A stretch of DNA of 64,000 nucleotides from CADCTB01 sp964479465 (GCA_964479465.1 CAYZMG010000015.1:1-64000), one strand, 5' to 3'. Shown: positions 9,345-17,996, counted from the first letter of the stretch. The notes: generated by a model from the sequence alone, not told the origin. A program made the numbers and translations.

Positions 9345-10193
9345 CTATTTGCCCAGGTCGCGGTGCTTGACCATCGGGGTGAAGCCTCGCTTGCGCAGTA
9401 TCGCCCCGAGCTCCTCGGCCAGGAACACCGACCGATGGGTGCCTCCCGTGCAGCCCACGCCGATCGAGAGGTAGGTCTTCCCCTCCTTGACGAACGCCGG
9501 CATCAGGAGCTCGAGCAGGTCATCGAGCCGCTTCAGGAACTCGCCCGTCTCCGGCTGCGACCGGACGTACTCCTGCACGGGCTCGTCGAGTCCGGTCAAG
9601 GGCTGCAGATCCGCGACCCAGTGAGGGTTGGGGAGGAACCGGCAGTCGAAGACCAGATCGACATCGAGCGGCAGGCCGTGTTTGTACCCAAAGGAGATGA
9701 TGTTGGTCTGCAGCGACGACTCCGTCTCCCGGGCGAACAGCTCGAGCAGCCGGTCGCGCAGCTGGTGGACGTTGAGGTTGCTGGTGTCGACGACGACATC
9801 GGCCTCGGACTTGACGCCCTCCAGCAGGGCCCGCTCCCGCTCGATGGCCTCCGAGACCCGGTCGGCGCCCGACATCGGGTGGCGCCGGCGGGTGTTCTCG
9901 TACCGGCGCACGAGCACCTCGTCGGACGCCTCCAGGAACAGCACCCGCACCCGGGCTTCCCTCTTGCGCAGGCTATCGAGGGCGGTGGCGAGCTCATCGA
10001 GGTAGTGCTCGGTGCGGACGACCAGGGCCACGCGCTGGGTGGTCGAACCCGGCTGCTGCACCAGATCGACGACCTTGCCGATCAGCGCCGGCGGCAGGTT
10101 GTCGATCACGAACCAGCCGAGGTCCTCGAATGTGTCGCCGGCGGTGGAGCCGCCGGCACCGGAAACGCCCGTGATGATCAAGAACTCGCTCAT
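9345..10193 (-). CDS. rapZ: RapZ-family nucleotide-binding protein
   Basis: A 282-aa RapZ (YvcJ) family protein. Diagnostic stretches are FEDLGWFVIDNLPPALI, the middle VLFLEASDEVLVRRYENTR-like segment (RRYENTRRRHPMS) and the C-terminal SIGVGCTGGTHRSVFLAEEL. E. coli RapZ controls glmS through small RNAs; in actinobacteria the role is less clear. The P-loop reads GVSGAGGST, with Gly at the position of the Walker A lysine. The start ATG overlaps the stop of the upstream small gene (ATGA), suggesting coupling. Confidence 0.94.
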   Translation of the reverse strand: MSEFLIITGVSGAGGSTAGDTFEDLGWFVIDNLPPALIGKVVDLVQQPGSTTQRVALVVRTEHYLDELATALDSLRKREARVRVLFLEASDEVLVRRYENTRRRHPMSGADRVSEAIERERALLEGVKSEADVVVDTSNLNVHQLRDRLLELFARETESSLQTNIISFGYKHGLPLDVDLVFDCRFLPNPHWVADLQPLTGLDEPVQEYVRSQPETGEFLKRLDDLLELLMPAFVKEGKTYLSIGVGCTGGTHRSVFLAEELGAILRKRGFTPMVKHRDLGK

Positions 10194-10453
10194 GCCAATT
10201 TCGCCGCCGCGAGGACGAGGCCGGCGGTTGCGAACGCCATGCCGATGTTGGCTACGTAGAGCCTCGGCAGCTGCGTCTTGATCTCAGCGCGCAGTTCGGC
10301 CATCTCTCCGCGCAGAGCGGTGAGATCGGACTGGCGGGCGACATCCGCCCAGCCGACCGGCGGCAGTAGCTCCATCATCGTTGCAGCCGGGCCGCCGCCC
10401 AGCTAGCGCTCGAGCGCTCCGTGCAGTTCACGGCGATCCTGATCGGACACCAT
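10190..10453 (-). pseudogene. Small coiled-coil/membrane protein gene interrupted by an in-frame TAG
   Basis: From ATG 10453 (AAGGGA about 7 nt upstream) the frame reads MVSDQDRRELHGALER, then TAG at 10405-10403, then LGGGPAATMMELLPPVGWAD in the same frame up to TGA 10192-10190. The complete 87-codon reading resembles small actinobacterial proteins containing MELLPPVGWADVA, a short coiled coil (about residues 40-60) and one C-terminal membrane helix (YVANIGMAFATAGLVLAAAKLA, trimmed here). Translation could restart at ATG ATG 10378/10375 to give a 62-aa protein whose stop overlaps rapZ. A nonsense mutation, a sequencing error or genuine reinitiation would all fit. Confidence 0.6.
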
Positions 10454-10517
10454 CGTGCGTTCCCTTCCGTGGAGATGATCCGAGGGGGGAAGCCCATGCA
10501 CCCAGGATACCGGGCGA

Positions 10518-11243
10518 CTACGACAACACCTTCTCCGCCCGCAGGAACAGCAGCCGCGGGATCGTCGTTGCCGCGCTGTACTCCTCGGCTCGGGCCAGGA
10601 AGCCGGGGGGCGGCGCCGGCTCCTCCATGCGGGAGATCAGCAGGCCCGCCGAGGCCATGGCGTTGACGTACCGGGACAGCGGGCGGTGGACAAAGGGCAG
10701 GAAGACGTCCTTGTCGACCTCCTCCAGGGAGATGTCCTCCACGAGGTAGGGGCCGATCCGCCAGTACTGCTCCTCCAGGATGTGGTCGTCGATCCATCCC
10801 GAGCCGGGGACCTGGAGGAGCGGGTGGTTCAGGAAGAACAGGAAACGTCCGCCCGGCCGCAGGACGCGACCCACCTCGGCGATGGCTTCGTCGACCCCCT
10901 CGATGTGCTCGAAGACCAGGCAGGCCAGGGCGGCGTCGAACGCCCCGGCCGGGAAGGGTAGGGCGACGGCCTCGCCCTTCACGAAGACCGGCCCCCCGCC
11001 CCGCCGGCGGGCCTCGACCAGCTGACCCCAGGACGGGTCGACGCCCACCACCTCGGCGCCGGCGCCGGCGGCCACACGGGCCAGCTGGCCCTCGCCCGTG
11101 CCCACATCGAGCACCCGTGACGCGCCGGCCAGGTGCGCGGCCGCCAGCGGGATGATCTGCTCGGTGTACTCCGCATCCGCGCCCTCGGTGAACGCCTGCT
11201 GCCACCAGCCGGCGTGCGTCTCCCAGAGGGAGCGGTCAGTCAC
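10518..11243 (-). CDS. Class I SAM-dependent methyltransferase
   Basis: A 241-aa Rossmann methyltransferase (Methyltransf_11 type). Motif I is VLDVGTGEGQLARVA, the acidic motif II is EVVGVDPS, and LPFPAGAFDAALACLVFEHI and VGRVLRPGGRFLFFL correspond to motifs IV-VI. The substrate is unknown. The GTG start at 11243 overlaps the uvrC stop by 8 bp, so the two genes are probably cotranscribed. An alternative start farther upstream would lie wholly inside uvrC. Confidence 0.85.
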   Translation of the reverse strand: MTDRSLWETHAGWWQQAFTEGADAEYTEQIIPLAAAHLAGASRVLDVGTGEGQLARVAAGAGAEVVGVDPSWGQLVEARRRGGGPVFVKGEAVALPFPAGAFDAALACLVFEHIEGVDEAIAEVGRVLRPGGRFLFFLNHPLLQVPGSGWIDDHILEEQYWRIGPYLVEDISLEEVDKDVFLPFVHRPLSRYVNAMASAGLLISRMEEPAPPPGFLARAEEYSAATTIPRLLFLRAEKVLS

Positions 11244-13095
11244 CGTGGAGCTTCTCGAACACCGCGATCGCCACCTTGTCCGGCAGCCAGGGCAGGGCAA
11301 CCAGGTCGGCCAGCGTCGCCGCCTTCACCGCGGCGACGCCGCCCAGCTCCTTCACCAGCCGCTTCCTCCGCGTCGGGCCCAGCCCGGGGATGTCGTCGAT
11401 GCTGCTCTTGACCATCCGCTTGCCCCGCAGCTGGCGGTGGTAGTCGATGGCGAAGCGGTGGGCCTCGTCCCGCAGCCGCTGCAACAGGTACAGCGCCTCG
11501 GACTGGCGGGGGATGCGGACAGGGTCGGCCTGGCCCGGCACGAAGACCTCCTCGAACCGCTTCGCCAGCGACGCCACCGAGATCTCGTCCTCCAGCCCGA
11601 GGTCCTCGACCACCTTGATGGCCACGCTGAGCTGGCCCTTCCCACCGTCGACCAGGAGCAGGTTCGGTGGGTAGTTGAACTTCCGTGGGCGGTCGCCGAG
11701 CGGTTGCTCCCGCTCGACGAGCAGGGCGGTCAGCCGGCGGGTGAGCACCTCCTCCATGGCCGCGAAGTCGTCGTTGCCCGGGACCTCACGGATCTTGAAC
11801 CGGCGGTACTCGCTCTTCTTCGTGAGCCCGTCCTCCATCACCACCATCGAACCCACGTAGTCGCTCCCCTGGATGTGGCTCATGTCGTAGCACTCGATCC
11901 GCAGCGGCGGGTCGGGCAGGTCGAGCGCCTCCTGGAGCGCGTTCAACGCCCGGGCCCGGGCGTTGTGGTCGGAGGCCCGCTTCAGGCGGTGGCGGACGAA
12001 CTCCTCCTTGGCGTTCTGGGTGACCATGGCCTGCAGGGCCCGCTTGTCGCCCCGCTGGGGCACCCGGATGCTGACGTTCGACCCCCGCTGGCCGGTCAGC
12101 CACTCCCGGTACAGGTCGGGGTCGTCCGGCATGTCCGGGACGAGCACCTCCTTGGGCACCGAGGCGGGCTCGGCGTCGTAGTACAGGCCTTCCAGGACAT
12201 GGCCCATGAGCTGCTCGGGCGTGACGTCCTCCACCTTGTCGACCACGAAGCCCTTGCGGCCCATCACCCGGCCCCGGCGCACGTAGAAGACCTGGACGGC
12301 CGCTTCGAGGTCGTCGCCGTGGATGCCGATGACGTCGAGGTCCTCGGGCCGCTCGGTGACCACCGCCTGCTTTTCGATGGCCTTGCGGACGGCAGTCAGC
12401 CGGTCGCGGTAGCGGGCGGCCCGCTCGAACTCCAGGGCGTCGGCCGCCTCGGCCATCTGCTTCTCCAGCCGGCGGACGACCGTCTGGGTCTCGCCGCACA
12501 GGAACTGGATCAGCTCCTCGACCAGGTGGTCGTACTCCCCCGCGCTCACCTCGCCGACGCAGGGCCCGGTGCACTTCTCGATATGGAACAGCAGGCATGG
12601 CCGGCCCAGGCGCTCGTGGTGGGAGAACTTGTTCTCGCTGCACGTGCGGATCGGGAACGTCCGCAACAGGAGGTCGAGGGTCTCCCGGATGGCGTAGGCG
12701 TGGCCGTAGGGGCCGAAGTAGGTGACGCCCTTGCGCTTCTTGCCCCGCATGACCATGGCCCGGGGCCAGTCGTCGCCGGTCGTGATGGCCAGGAACGGGT
12801 AGCTCTTGTCGTCGCGGAGGCGGATGTTGAACCGGGGCCGGTGCTGCTTGATGAGGCTGTACTCGAGCATGAGGGCCTCGACGTCGTTGCGGACCTGGAT
12901 CCACTCCACCGACTCGGCGGCGGCCACCATCTGGGCCGTCCGGGGCGCCATGGCGGCCGGCGACCCGAAGTAGTTCGACAGCCGAGACCGCAGGCTGCGG
13001 GCCTTGCCCACGTAGATGACCCGACCGTCGGCGTCCTTGAACTGGTAGGAGCCCGGGGCGTCGGGGATGGTGCCGGCCGGCGGGCGCTGAACCAC
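11236..13095 (-). CDS. uvrC: Excinuclease ABC subunit C
   Basis: A 619-aa dual-incision nuclease of nucleotide excision repair. The GIY-YIG domain (about residues 10-90) begins PGSYQFKDADGRVIYVGKA. A Cys-rich stretch follows (RTCSENKF...CLLFHIEKCTGPC), then a UVR UvrB-binding motif near residues 205-240, an RNase H-like domain with ECYDMSHIQGSDYVGSMVV, and C-terminal helix-hairpin-helix DDIPGLGPTRRKRLV. The start is GTG 13095. It diverges from an XRE-type regulator across about 40 bp. Confidence 0.97.
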   Translation of the reverse strand: MVQRPPAGTIPDAPGSYQFKDADGRVIYVGKARSLRSRLSNYFGSPAAMAPRTAQMVAAAESVEWIQVRNDVEALMLEYSLIKQHRPRFNIRLRDDKSYPFLAITTGDDWPRAMVMRGKKRKGVTYFGPYGHAYAIRETLDLLLRTFPIRTCSENKFSHHERLGRPCLLFHIEKCTGPCVGEVSAGEYDHLVEELIQFLCGETQTVVRRLEKQMAEAADALEFERAARYRDRLTAVRKAIEKQAVVTERPEDLDVIGIHGDDLEAAVQVFYVRRGRVMGRKGFVVDKVEDVTPEQLMGHVLEGLYYDAEPASVPKEVLVPDMPDDPDLYREWLTGQRGSNVSIRVPQRGDKRALQAMVTQNAKEEFVRHRLKRASDHNARARALNALQEALDLPDPPLRIECYDMSHIQGSDYVGSMVVMEDGLTKKSEYRRFKIREVPGNDDFAAMEEVLTRRLTALLVEREQPLGDRPRKFNYPPNLLLVDGGKGQLSVAIKVVEDLGLEDEISVASLAKRFEEVFVPGQADPVRIPRQSEALYLLQRLRDEAHRFAIDYHRQLRGKRMVKSSIDDIPGLGPTRRKRLVKELGGVAAVKAATLADLVALPWLPDKVAIAVFEKLHGD

Positions 13096-13105
13096 ACACC
13101 AATTC

Positions 13106-13125
13106 TACCGATATCGGATTCGGTA
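13106..13125. promoter_or_regulatory. Inverted repeat in the uvrC / XRE-gene divergent promoter
   Basis: TACCGA (13106-13111) and TCGGTA (13120-13125) form an inverted repeat, and the perfect palindrome CCGATATCGG (13108-13117) is embedded in it. TATCAT at 13124-13129 could be a -10 box for the regulator gene at 13135. This is a plausible operator for autoregulation by the adjacent XRE protein. Confidence 0.45.
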
Positions 13126-13134
13126 TCATGGAGC

Positions 13135-13449
13135 ATGAGCGCGGCGACCTACGTCAACCAGGCCCGGCGGGCGGCCGGGTTGTCTCAGCGGGAGCTGTCC
13201 CTCCGGACCGGCGTCCCGCAGTCCGCCATCGCCCGCATCGAGCGGGGCCAGCAGGTGCCGAGGGCGGACACGCTCGAACGGCTCCTGAAGGCGTGCGGGT
13301 TCGAGCTGCGCCTGGGGCCGGCGAGGGGCGGTGGCGTCGACACGAGCCAGCTCGACGAGTGGCTGGACCTGACGCCGGCCGAACGCTTCGAACGAGCTGT
13401 CGGCTACGGCCGCCTCCTCGATCGCATCCGATCGGCCCATCTGGCATGA
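13135..13449 (+). CDS. XRE-family helix-turn-helix protein (putative antitoxin)
   Basis: A 104-aa protein with an N-terminal Cro/C1-type HTH: QARRAAGLSQRELSLRTGVP, then QSAIARIERGQQVPRADTL. The C-terminal half (ELRLGPARGGG...ERFERAVGYGRLL) probably contacts its partner. Its TGA overlaps the ATG of the nucleotidyltransferase gene (ATGA), an arrangement common in toxin-antitoxin pairs. An inverted repeat lies 10 bp upstream. A simple transcriptional regulator is the alternative. Confidence 0.8.
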   Translation: MSAATYVNQARRAAGLSQRELSLRTGVPQSAIARIERGQQVPRADTLERLLKACGFELRLGPARGGGVDTSQLDEWLDLTPAERFERAVGYGRLLDRIRSAHLA

Positions 13450-13946
13450 CCTTCGATCCCGCCGGTGCATTCCTGGCGCTGAACCGCCACAAGGTCCGCT
13501 ACGTCTTGATCGGCGGTTGGGCGAGCGAAATATTCGGTGCCGGCATTGCCACGAACACGATCGAGATTTGCTACGAGCGCACGCCGGCGAACATGGACCG
13601 TCTCGCCCAGGCGCTCAAAGACCTCCACGCCACTTTGCGTGTCGCCGGCGTGGACGAGGACCTGCCCTTCGTCCCTGACGGCCGCACCATCGCCGCCGGC
13701 GACTCCTTCACCTTGAACAGCGACGCCGGCCCCATCGATGTCCTCGGCACGCCATCCGGCACCGGCGGGTTTCGGGACTTGGACGCCGGCGCCACGACCT
13801 ACGACCTCGGCGAAGGGCTGCTCGTGCGGGTGGTCAGCCTCGATGACCTCATCCGCATGAAGGAGGCCGCCAGCCGGCCCAAGGACGAAGCCCACCTGCA
13901 CGTCCTCGCCGCCCTGAAGCAGCGAATCGAGGAACGGGGAAACTGA
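13446..13946 (+). CDS. Nucleotidyltransferase-fold protein (putative toxin or effector)
   Basis: A 166-aa protein of the DNA polymerase beta-like nucleotidyltransferase superfamily. The substrate-loop motif VRYVLIGGWASEIFGAG is clear. The following strand reads ATNTIEICYERTPANMDRL, where relatives typically have a D-h-D/E pair; here the first acidic position is Thr and the second Glu. Later LLVRVVSLDDLIRMKEAA and the KDEAHLHVLAAL end match the AbiEii/MenT-like families. Overlap with the XRE gene suggests a two-gene toxin-antitoxin or defence operon, possibly with an inactive enzyme. Confidence 0.72.
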   Translation: MTFDPAGAFLALNRHKVRYVLIGGWASEIFGAGIATNTIEICYERTPANMDRLAQALKDLHATLRVAGVDEDLPFVPDGRTIAAGDSFTLNSDAGPIDVLGTPSGTGGFRDLDAGATTYDLGEGLLVRVVSLDDLIRMKEAASRPKDEAHLHVLAALKQRIEERGN

Positions 13947-14106
13947 GGGAATGACCGGCGCACGCCGGCGTTGCAACACATAGACTGCACACCACGCCGG
14001 CTTGGTATCCGGCGACATCTCAGCACCGAGGCCGACATACCCGCGTGAGGCGACCAAGCTGTCTCCGCCGGCCGCAGTTCGGGGCTCCCACACAAGGGGA
14101 AATCAC

Positions 14107-15198
14107 ATGGTGCGGATTCAAGGGGCACTCCCGGATCGGTACACCGCGGCTACTCAAGAACAACTCGAATCGTGGATCGGCGAGGCCAAGGACGCGCTCG
14201 GCGACCGCCTCCTCATCCTCGGCCACCACTACCAGCGGGAGGAGGTCATGCGCTGGGCCGACGCCCGGGGCGACTCCTTCGGCCTGTCCCGCCTCGCTGC
14301 CGGCTCGACCGCCGAGTACATCGTGTTCTGCGGCGTCCACTTCATGGCCGAGTCGGCCGACGTCCTCACCGGCGGGACGCGCCACGTCATCCTCCCCGAC
14401 CTCAACGCCGGCTGCTCCATGGCCGACATGGCCGACCTCGACTCCGTGGAGGAGGCCTGGGACGCCCTCGCCGCCGTCACCGACATCGAGCGCATCGTCC
14501 CCATCACCTACATGAACTCATCGGCGGCGCTGAAGGCCTTCGTGGGCCGCCACGGGGGCGCCGTCTGCACCTCGTCCAACGCCCGGGCCGTCGTCACGTG
14601 GGCCCTCGGCCGGGGCGACAAGCTCCTCTTCTTCCCCGACCAGCACCTGGGGCGCAACACCGGCTACCAGCTGGGCCTGGGCGCCGCCGACATGCGCGTC
14701 TGGGACCCCAAGCGTGAGCTGGGCGGCCTCGATGAGGTCGACGTCAAGGAGGCCACCCTCCTGCTTTGGAAGGGCCACTGCTCGGTCCACCAGCGGTTCA
14801 AGGTGGCCCACGTGGAGGCCTTCCGGGCCGAGCACCCCGGCGGCCTGGTCGTCGTCCACCCCGAGTGCGCCCACGAGGTGATCGAGGTCGCCGACCAGGT
14901 CGGCTCCACCGACTTCATCATCAAGGCGGTGGAGGCGGCGCCGGCGGGCTCGGTGATCGGCGTCGGCACCGAGATCCACCTGGTCCAGCGCCTGGCCGCC
15001 GAGCACCCCGACCTGACTGTCGTCTCCCTCGACCCCCTCGTCTGCCCCTGCTCGACCATGTTCCGCATCGACGCCCCCCACCTGGCCTGGGTCCTGGAGA
15101 ACCTGGTGGCCGGCGACGTGGTCAATCAGATCAAGGTCGACGAGGAGACGGCCGAATGGGCAAGGGTGGCGCTGGAGCGAATGCTGGAGATCACCTGA
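14107..15198 (+). CDS. nadA: Quinolinate synthase
   Basis: A 363-aa [4Fe-4S] enzyme that condenses iminoaspartate with dihydroxyacetone phosphate to make quinolinate for NAD. Motifs are LILGHHYQREEVMRWAD, the cluster cysteines in VFCGVHFMAESADVL, HPECAHEV and PLVCPCSTMF, and TYMNSSAALKAF. ATG 14107 is chosen because AAGGGGAAA lies just upstream. nadB and nadC, its usual partners, are absent nearby. The next gene starts inside its 3' end. Confidence 0.96.
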   Translation: MVRIQGALPDRYTAATQEQLESWIGEAKDALGDRLLILGHHYQREEVMRWADARGDSFGLSRLAAGSTAEYIVFCGVHFMAESADVLTGGTRHVILPDLNAGCSMADMADLDSVEEAWDALAAVTDIERIVPITYMNSSAALKAFVGRHGGAVCTSSNARAVVTWALGRGDKLLFFPDQHLGRNTGYQLGLGAADMRVWDPKRELGGLDEVDVKEATLLLWKGHCSVHQRFKVAHVEAFRAEHPGGLVVVHPECAHEVIEVADQVGSTDFIIKAVEAAPAGSVIGVGTEIHLVQRLAAEHPDLTVVSLDPLVCPCSTMFRIDAPHLAWVLENLVAGDVVNQIKVDEETAEWARVALERMLEIT

Positions 15199-16097
15199 CC
15201 CGCTGGAAGGCCAAGGCGGCCCTCCAGACCGTCTTCAGCCGCGTCCCGGGGGGAGAGGCACTCAATTACCTCTGCCAGCGTCGCATCTTCCGGAACCTGC
15301 CGATCAGCGACGACACCTTCCGGGCCACGGCCCAAAACGCCCGCCGCCACCTGGAGAACCTGACGAAGTACGGGACCGTCCCGGTTAATGAGGCGACGTT
15401 TTACGAGTTCGGCGCCGGCAAGGACCTTGTCATCCCGCTGGCGTACTACTGCCTCGGCGTCCGTGAGCAGCTGATCGTCGACATTCGCGACCTGGCACGG
15501 GAGGAGCTGCTCCTCGACGCCATTCGCCGCCTGCGGGCCCGCGTAGTGCCAGACCTCGCCCGATCCCCGGATGCCGCCCTCGCCGTGAGCGGTCGCCAGC
15601 AGCGCCTAGCCGCTCTCGGGATCACCTACCGCGCCCCGTGTGACGCCCGGGCGACCGGACTCGCCGACGCTTCCGTCGACTACATCACCTCCACGAGCAC
15701 CCTTGAACACATCCCGCCGACGGACATCCGGCTGATCCTCCGGGAGAGCCGACGAATCCTCCGACCCGAGGGCGTGATGAGCATGCTGATCGACTACCAG
15801 GACCACTACAGCTACGCCGACAGCTCCATCTCGGCCTACAACTTCCTCCGATACGACGAGCGCGAATGGGCGCGCTGGAACCCGTCACTGCAGTACCAAA
15901 ACCGGTCCCGGCACTCCGACTACCTGGAGATGTTCGAAGCCGAGGGTTTCGAAGTGGTCGCCGAGGAGACCGTCGGCGGCACGCCCGCGGATCTGGACAC
16001 CATCGCCGAGCTGCCGCCGGCGGCACTGTTCCGAGAACGTGACCCGCAGGATCTCGCTACCCGGCTGGCGTTCGTGACGCTCAAGCCGCCCAGCTGA
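15156..16097 (+). CDS. SAM-dependent methyltransferase
   Basis: A 313-aa protein. A glycine-rich motif I (FYEFGAGKDLVIPLAYY) is followed by an acidic IVDIRDLARE. Later YITSTSTLEHIPPTDIRLIL and ESRRILRPEGVMSMLID fit motifs IV-VI of class I methyltransferases, so the C-terminal 180 residues carry the catalytic domain. ATG 15156 lies inside nadA (43-bp overlap) with GAGGAG about 9 nt upstream. It faces the polysaccharide cluster tail to tail and may modify a glycan; the substrate is unknown. Confidence 0.75.
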   Translation: MGKGGAGANAGDHLTRWKAKAALQTVFSRVPGGEALNYLCQRRIFRNLPISDDTFRATAQNARRHLENLTKYGTVPVNEATFYEFGAGKDLVIPLAYYCLGVREQLIVDIRDLAREELLLDAIRRLRARVVPDLARSPDAALAVSGRQQRLAALGITYRAPCDARATGLADASVDYITSTSTLEHIPPTDIRLILRESRRILRPEGVMSMLIDYQDHYSYADSSISAYNFLRYDEREWARWNPSLQYQNRSRHSDYLEMFEAEGFEVVAEETVGGTPADLDTIAELPPAALFRERDPQDLATRLAFVTLKPPS

Positions 16098-16256
16098 CGC
16101 CGGCACGCAGTTCTCCGCGCCGGCGCCGGGAGACGCCCGCCAGCCCATGTTTCGGGCGGATGGATGGCCGAGCAGTGGTCCCGGAGCCAATCCACGGAGT
16201 GCGGAGCAGTCGCGGACGACAACACTTCCGGGCCCTCGGTCGGGCGCTCCCCCGGA

Positions 16257-17267
16257 TCATCGGTCCATCCGGACGTTCCGCCCCGCCAGCTCGTCGTCGA
16301 GCGCCTGGATGTCGGCGTCGACCATGAGGTTGACCAGCGCCTCGAAGCGGACGGACGCCTGCCATCCCAACTCTCGCTTCGCCTTGGTGGCATCGCCGAT
16401 GAGGTCGTCGACCTCGGTCGGCCGGACGTAGTTGGGGTCGAAACGCACGTACTCCTCCCAACCGAGCCCCGCCCGGCCGAAGGCGGCCTGGCAGAACTCC
16501 CGAACGCTGTGGCTCTCACCTGTGGCGACGACGAAGTCTTCCGGTGTGTGGTGCTGCAGCATCATCCACATGGCCTCGACGTAGTCCTTGGCATAACCCC
16601 AGTCGCGGCGGGCCTCGAGGTTACCGAGGAAGACCTCGCGCTGAAGTCCAGCGGCGATGCGGGCGACCGCCCGGGTGATCTTCCGGGTGACGAACGTCTC
16701 CCCCCGCCTCGGGCTCTCGTGATTGAACAGGATGCCGTTGACCGCGAACATGCCGTACGCCTCGCGGTAGTTCACGGTCGAGTAGTACGCGTAAGCCTTC
16801 GCCGCCCCGTACGGGCTCCGCGGCCTGAACCGTGTCTCCTCGTTCTGAGGAGGTGGCGTCGAGCCGTACATCTCCGACGACGACGCCTGGTAGAAGCGGG
16901 TGTTCACATCGGCGGCCCGGATCGCCTCCAGGAGCCGGACGGTCCCCATCCCCGTCGCCTCGCCCGTGTATTCCGGCATGTCGAACGACACCCGGACGTG
17001 GCTCTGGGCACCGAGGTGGTAGACCTCGGCCGGCCGGATCTGGCGGACCAGATTCACCAAGCCGACGGCATCGGTCAGGTCGCCATGGTGCAGGACGAGG
17101 CGGGGGTTCTCCTCGTGCGGGTCCTGAAAAATGCCGTCGATCCGTTGGGTGTTGAACGTGGAGGCGCGGCGGATGATCCCGTGGACCTCATAGCCTTTCT
17201 CGAGAAGGAGCTCGGCCAGGTACGACCCGTCCTGGCCCGTGATTCCTGTGATCAGCGCTCGCTGCAT
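16257..17267 (-). CDS. gmd: GDP-mannose 4,6-dehydratase
   Basis: A 336-aa short-chain dehydrogenase that makes GDP-4-keto-6-deoxy-mannose. It has the NADP-binding ALITGITGQDGSYLAELLL, the Gmd signature RRASTFNTQRID, the active-site FYQASSSEMYG, YGAAKAYAYYSTVNYREAYG and NHESPRRGETFVTRKI. GGAGG lies 11 nt before ATG 17267. It is the last gene of the polysaccharide operon and supplies the substrate for the ColD-like and Fcl/ColC-like enzymes just upstream. Confidence 0.96.
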   Translation of the reverse strand: MQRALITGITGQDGSYLAELLLEKGYEVHGIIRRASTFNTQRIDGIFQDPHEENPRLVLHHGDLTDAVGLVNLVRQIRPAEVYHLGAQSHVRVSFDMPEYTGEATGMGTVRLLEAIRAADVNTRFYQASSSEMYGSTPPPQNEETRFRPRSPYGAAKAYAYYSTVNYREAYGMFAVNGILFNHESPRRGETFVTRKITRAVARIAAGLQREVFLGNLEARRDWGYAKDYVEAMWMMLQHHTPEDFVVATGESHSVREFCQAAFGRAGLGWEEYVRFDPNYVRPTEVDDLIGDATKAKRELGWQASVRFEALVNLMVDADIQALDDELAGRNVRMDR

Positions 17268-17292
17268 AGCTGCATCAGCCTCCGGCTCGTGG

Positions 17293-17971
17293 TCACCGTC
17301 GCCGCCAGTTCTCCCAAACGAACGGGACCGAATAGGTGAGAGTGTGGGTGCGTTCGAGCTCCTTCTGCATCCGTCCCATACGAGCTGCGGCATTGGGGAC
17401 GAATTCGTGGAACTGAACCTGTATGTCGGAAATCCGCTCGACGATTCCCTCCGCGATGAGATGGTCGAGGAGCTCGTACTCGCCGCCCTCGATGTTGATC
17501 TTCATCAGGTCGATGCCGTCGACCTGATTCGTCCGCAGGAACTCCGCGGCTCCCACCAGCTCGATCGTCCGCCGGGCACCGTCGGGTTGGCCGAACGTCG
17601 AGCTGCTGTCCTCGGCGACGGAGATCCGCTCCTGGCGGGTCGATCCCGACAGACCGAAGGGGAAGACCCGTACCCGCGGGTTGGCCTGGAACCGGCGGGT
17701 GATCGTTTCGGCGAAGGTGGTCACCGGCTCGAATACCCATACTTGGCACAGGTAGCGGGCGAAGATGTCGCTCGCCCTTGCCCTCGTAGCCGCCGAGGTC
17801 GAAAACCACCGACTCGGGCCCCGACTGGGTACTCCTGGCGCAGCGTGCGGCGAACCCTGCTTGAACCCACGCGTTTGCGCTGCAGTCGCGCTCATTGAGC
17901 AGGGCTGCCCGAGCATTCCGCAGCACGGGGAGGGCCAGCCTCACCGCAGTTCGCAGCGACCGCACCGTCAA
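17293..17971 (-). pseudogene. FkbM-type methyltransferase with an apparent +1 frameshift
   Basis: Two overlapping frames together make one FkbM-family methyltransferase. The 5' frame, from TTG 17971 or GTG 17965, carries VRSLRTAVRLALPVLRNAR and reaches ESVVFDLGGYEGKG. The 3' frame then gives SDIFARYLCQVWVFEPV, the family motif MKINIEGGEYELLDHLI and the C-terminus. Removing one G near 17771-17777 rejoins them. It sits between the ColD-like gene (26 bp) and gmd (25 bp). The indel may be real decay or a sequencing error; if intact, it would O-methylate a sugar. Confidence 0.75.
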
Positions 17972-17996
17972 GAGCCGCAGGCCAACGCCCGCGGGG

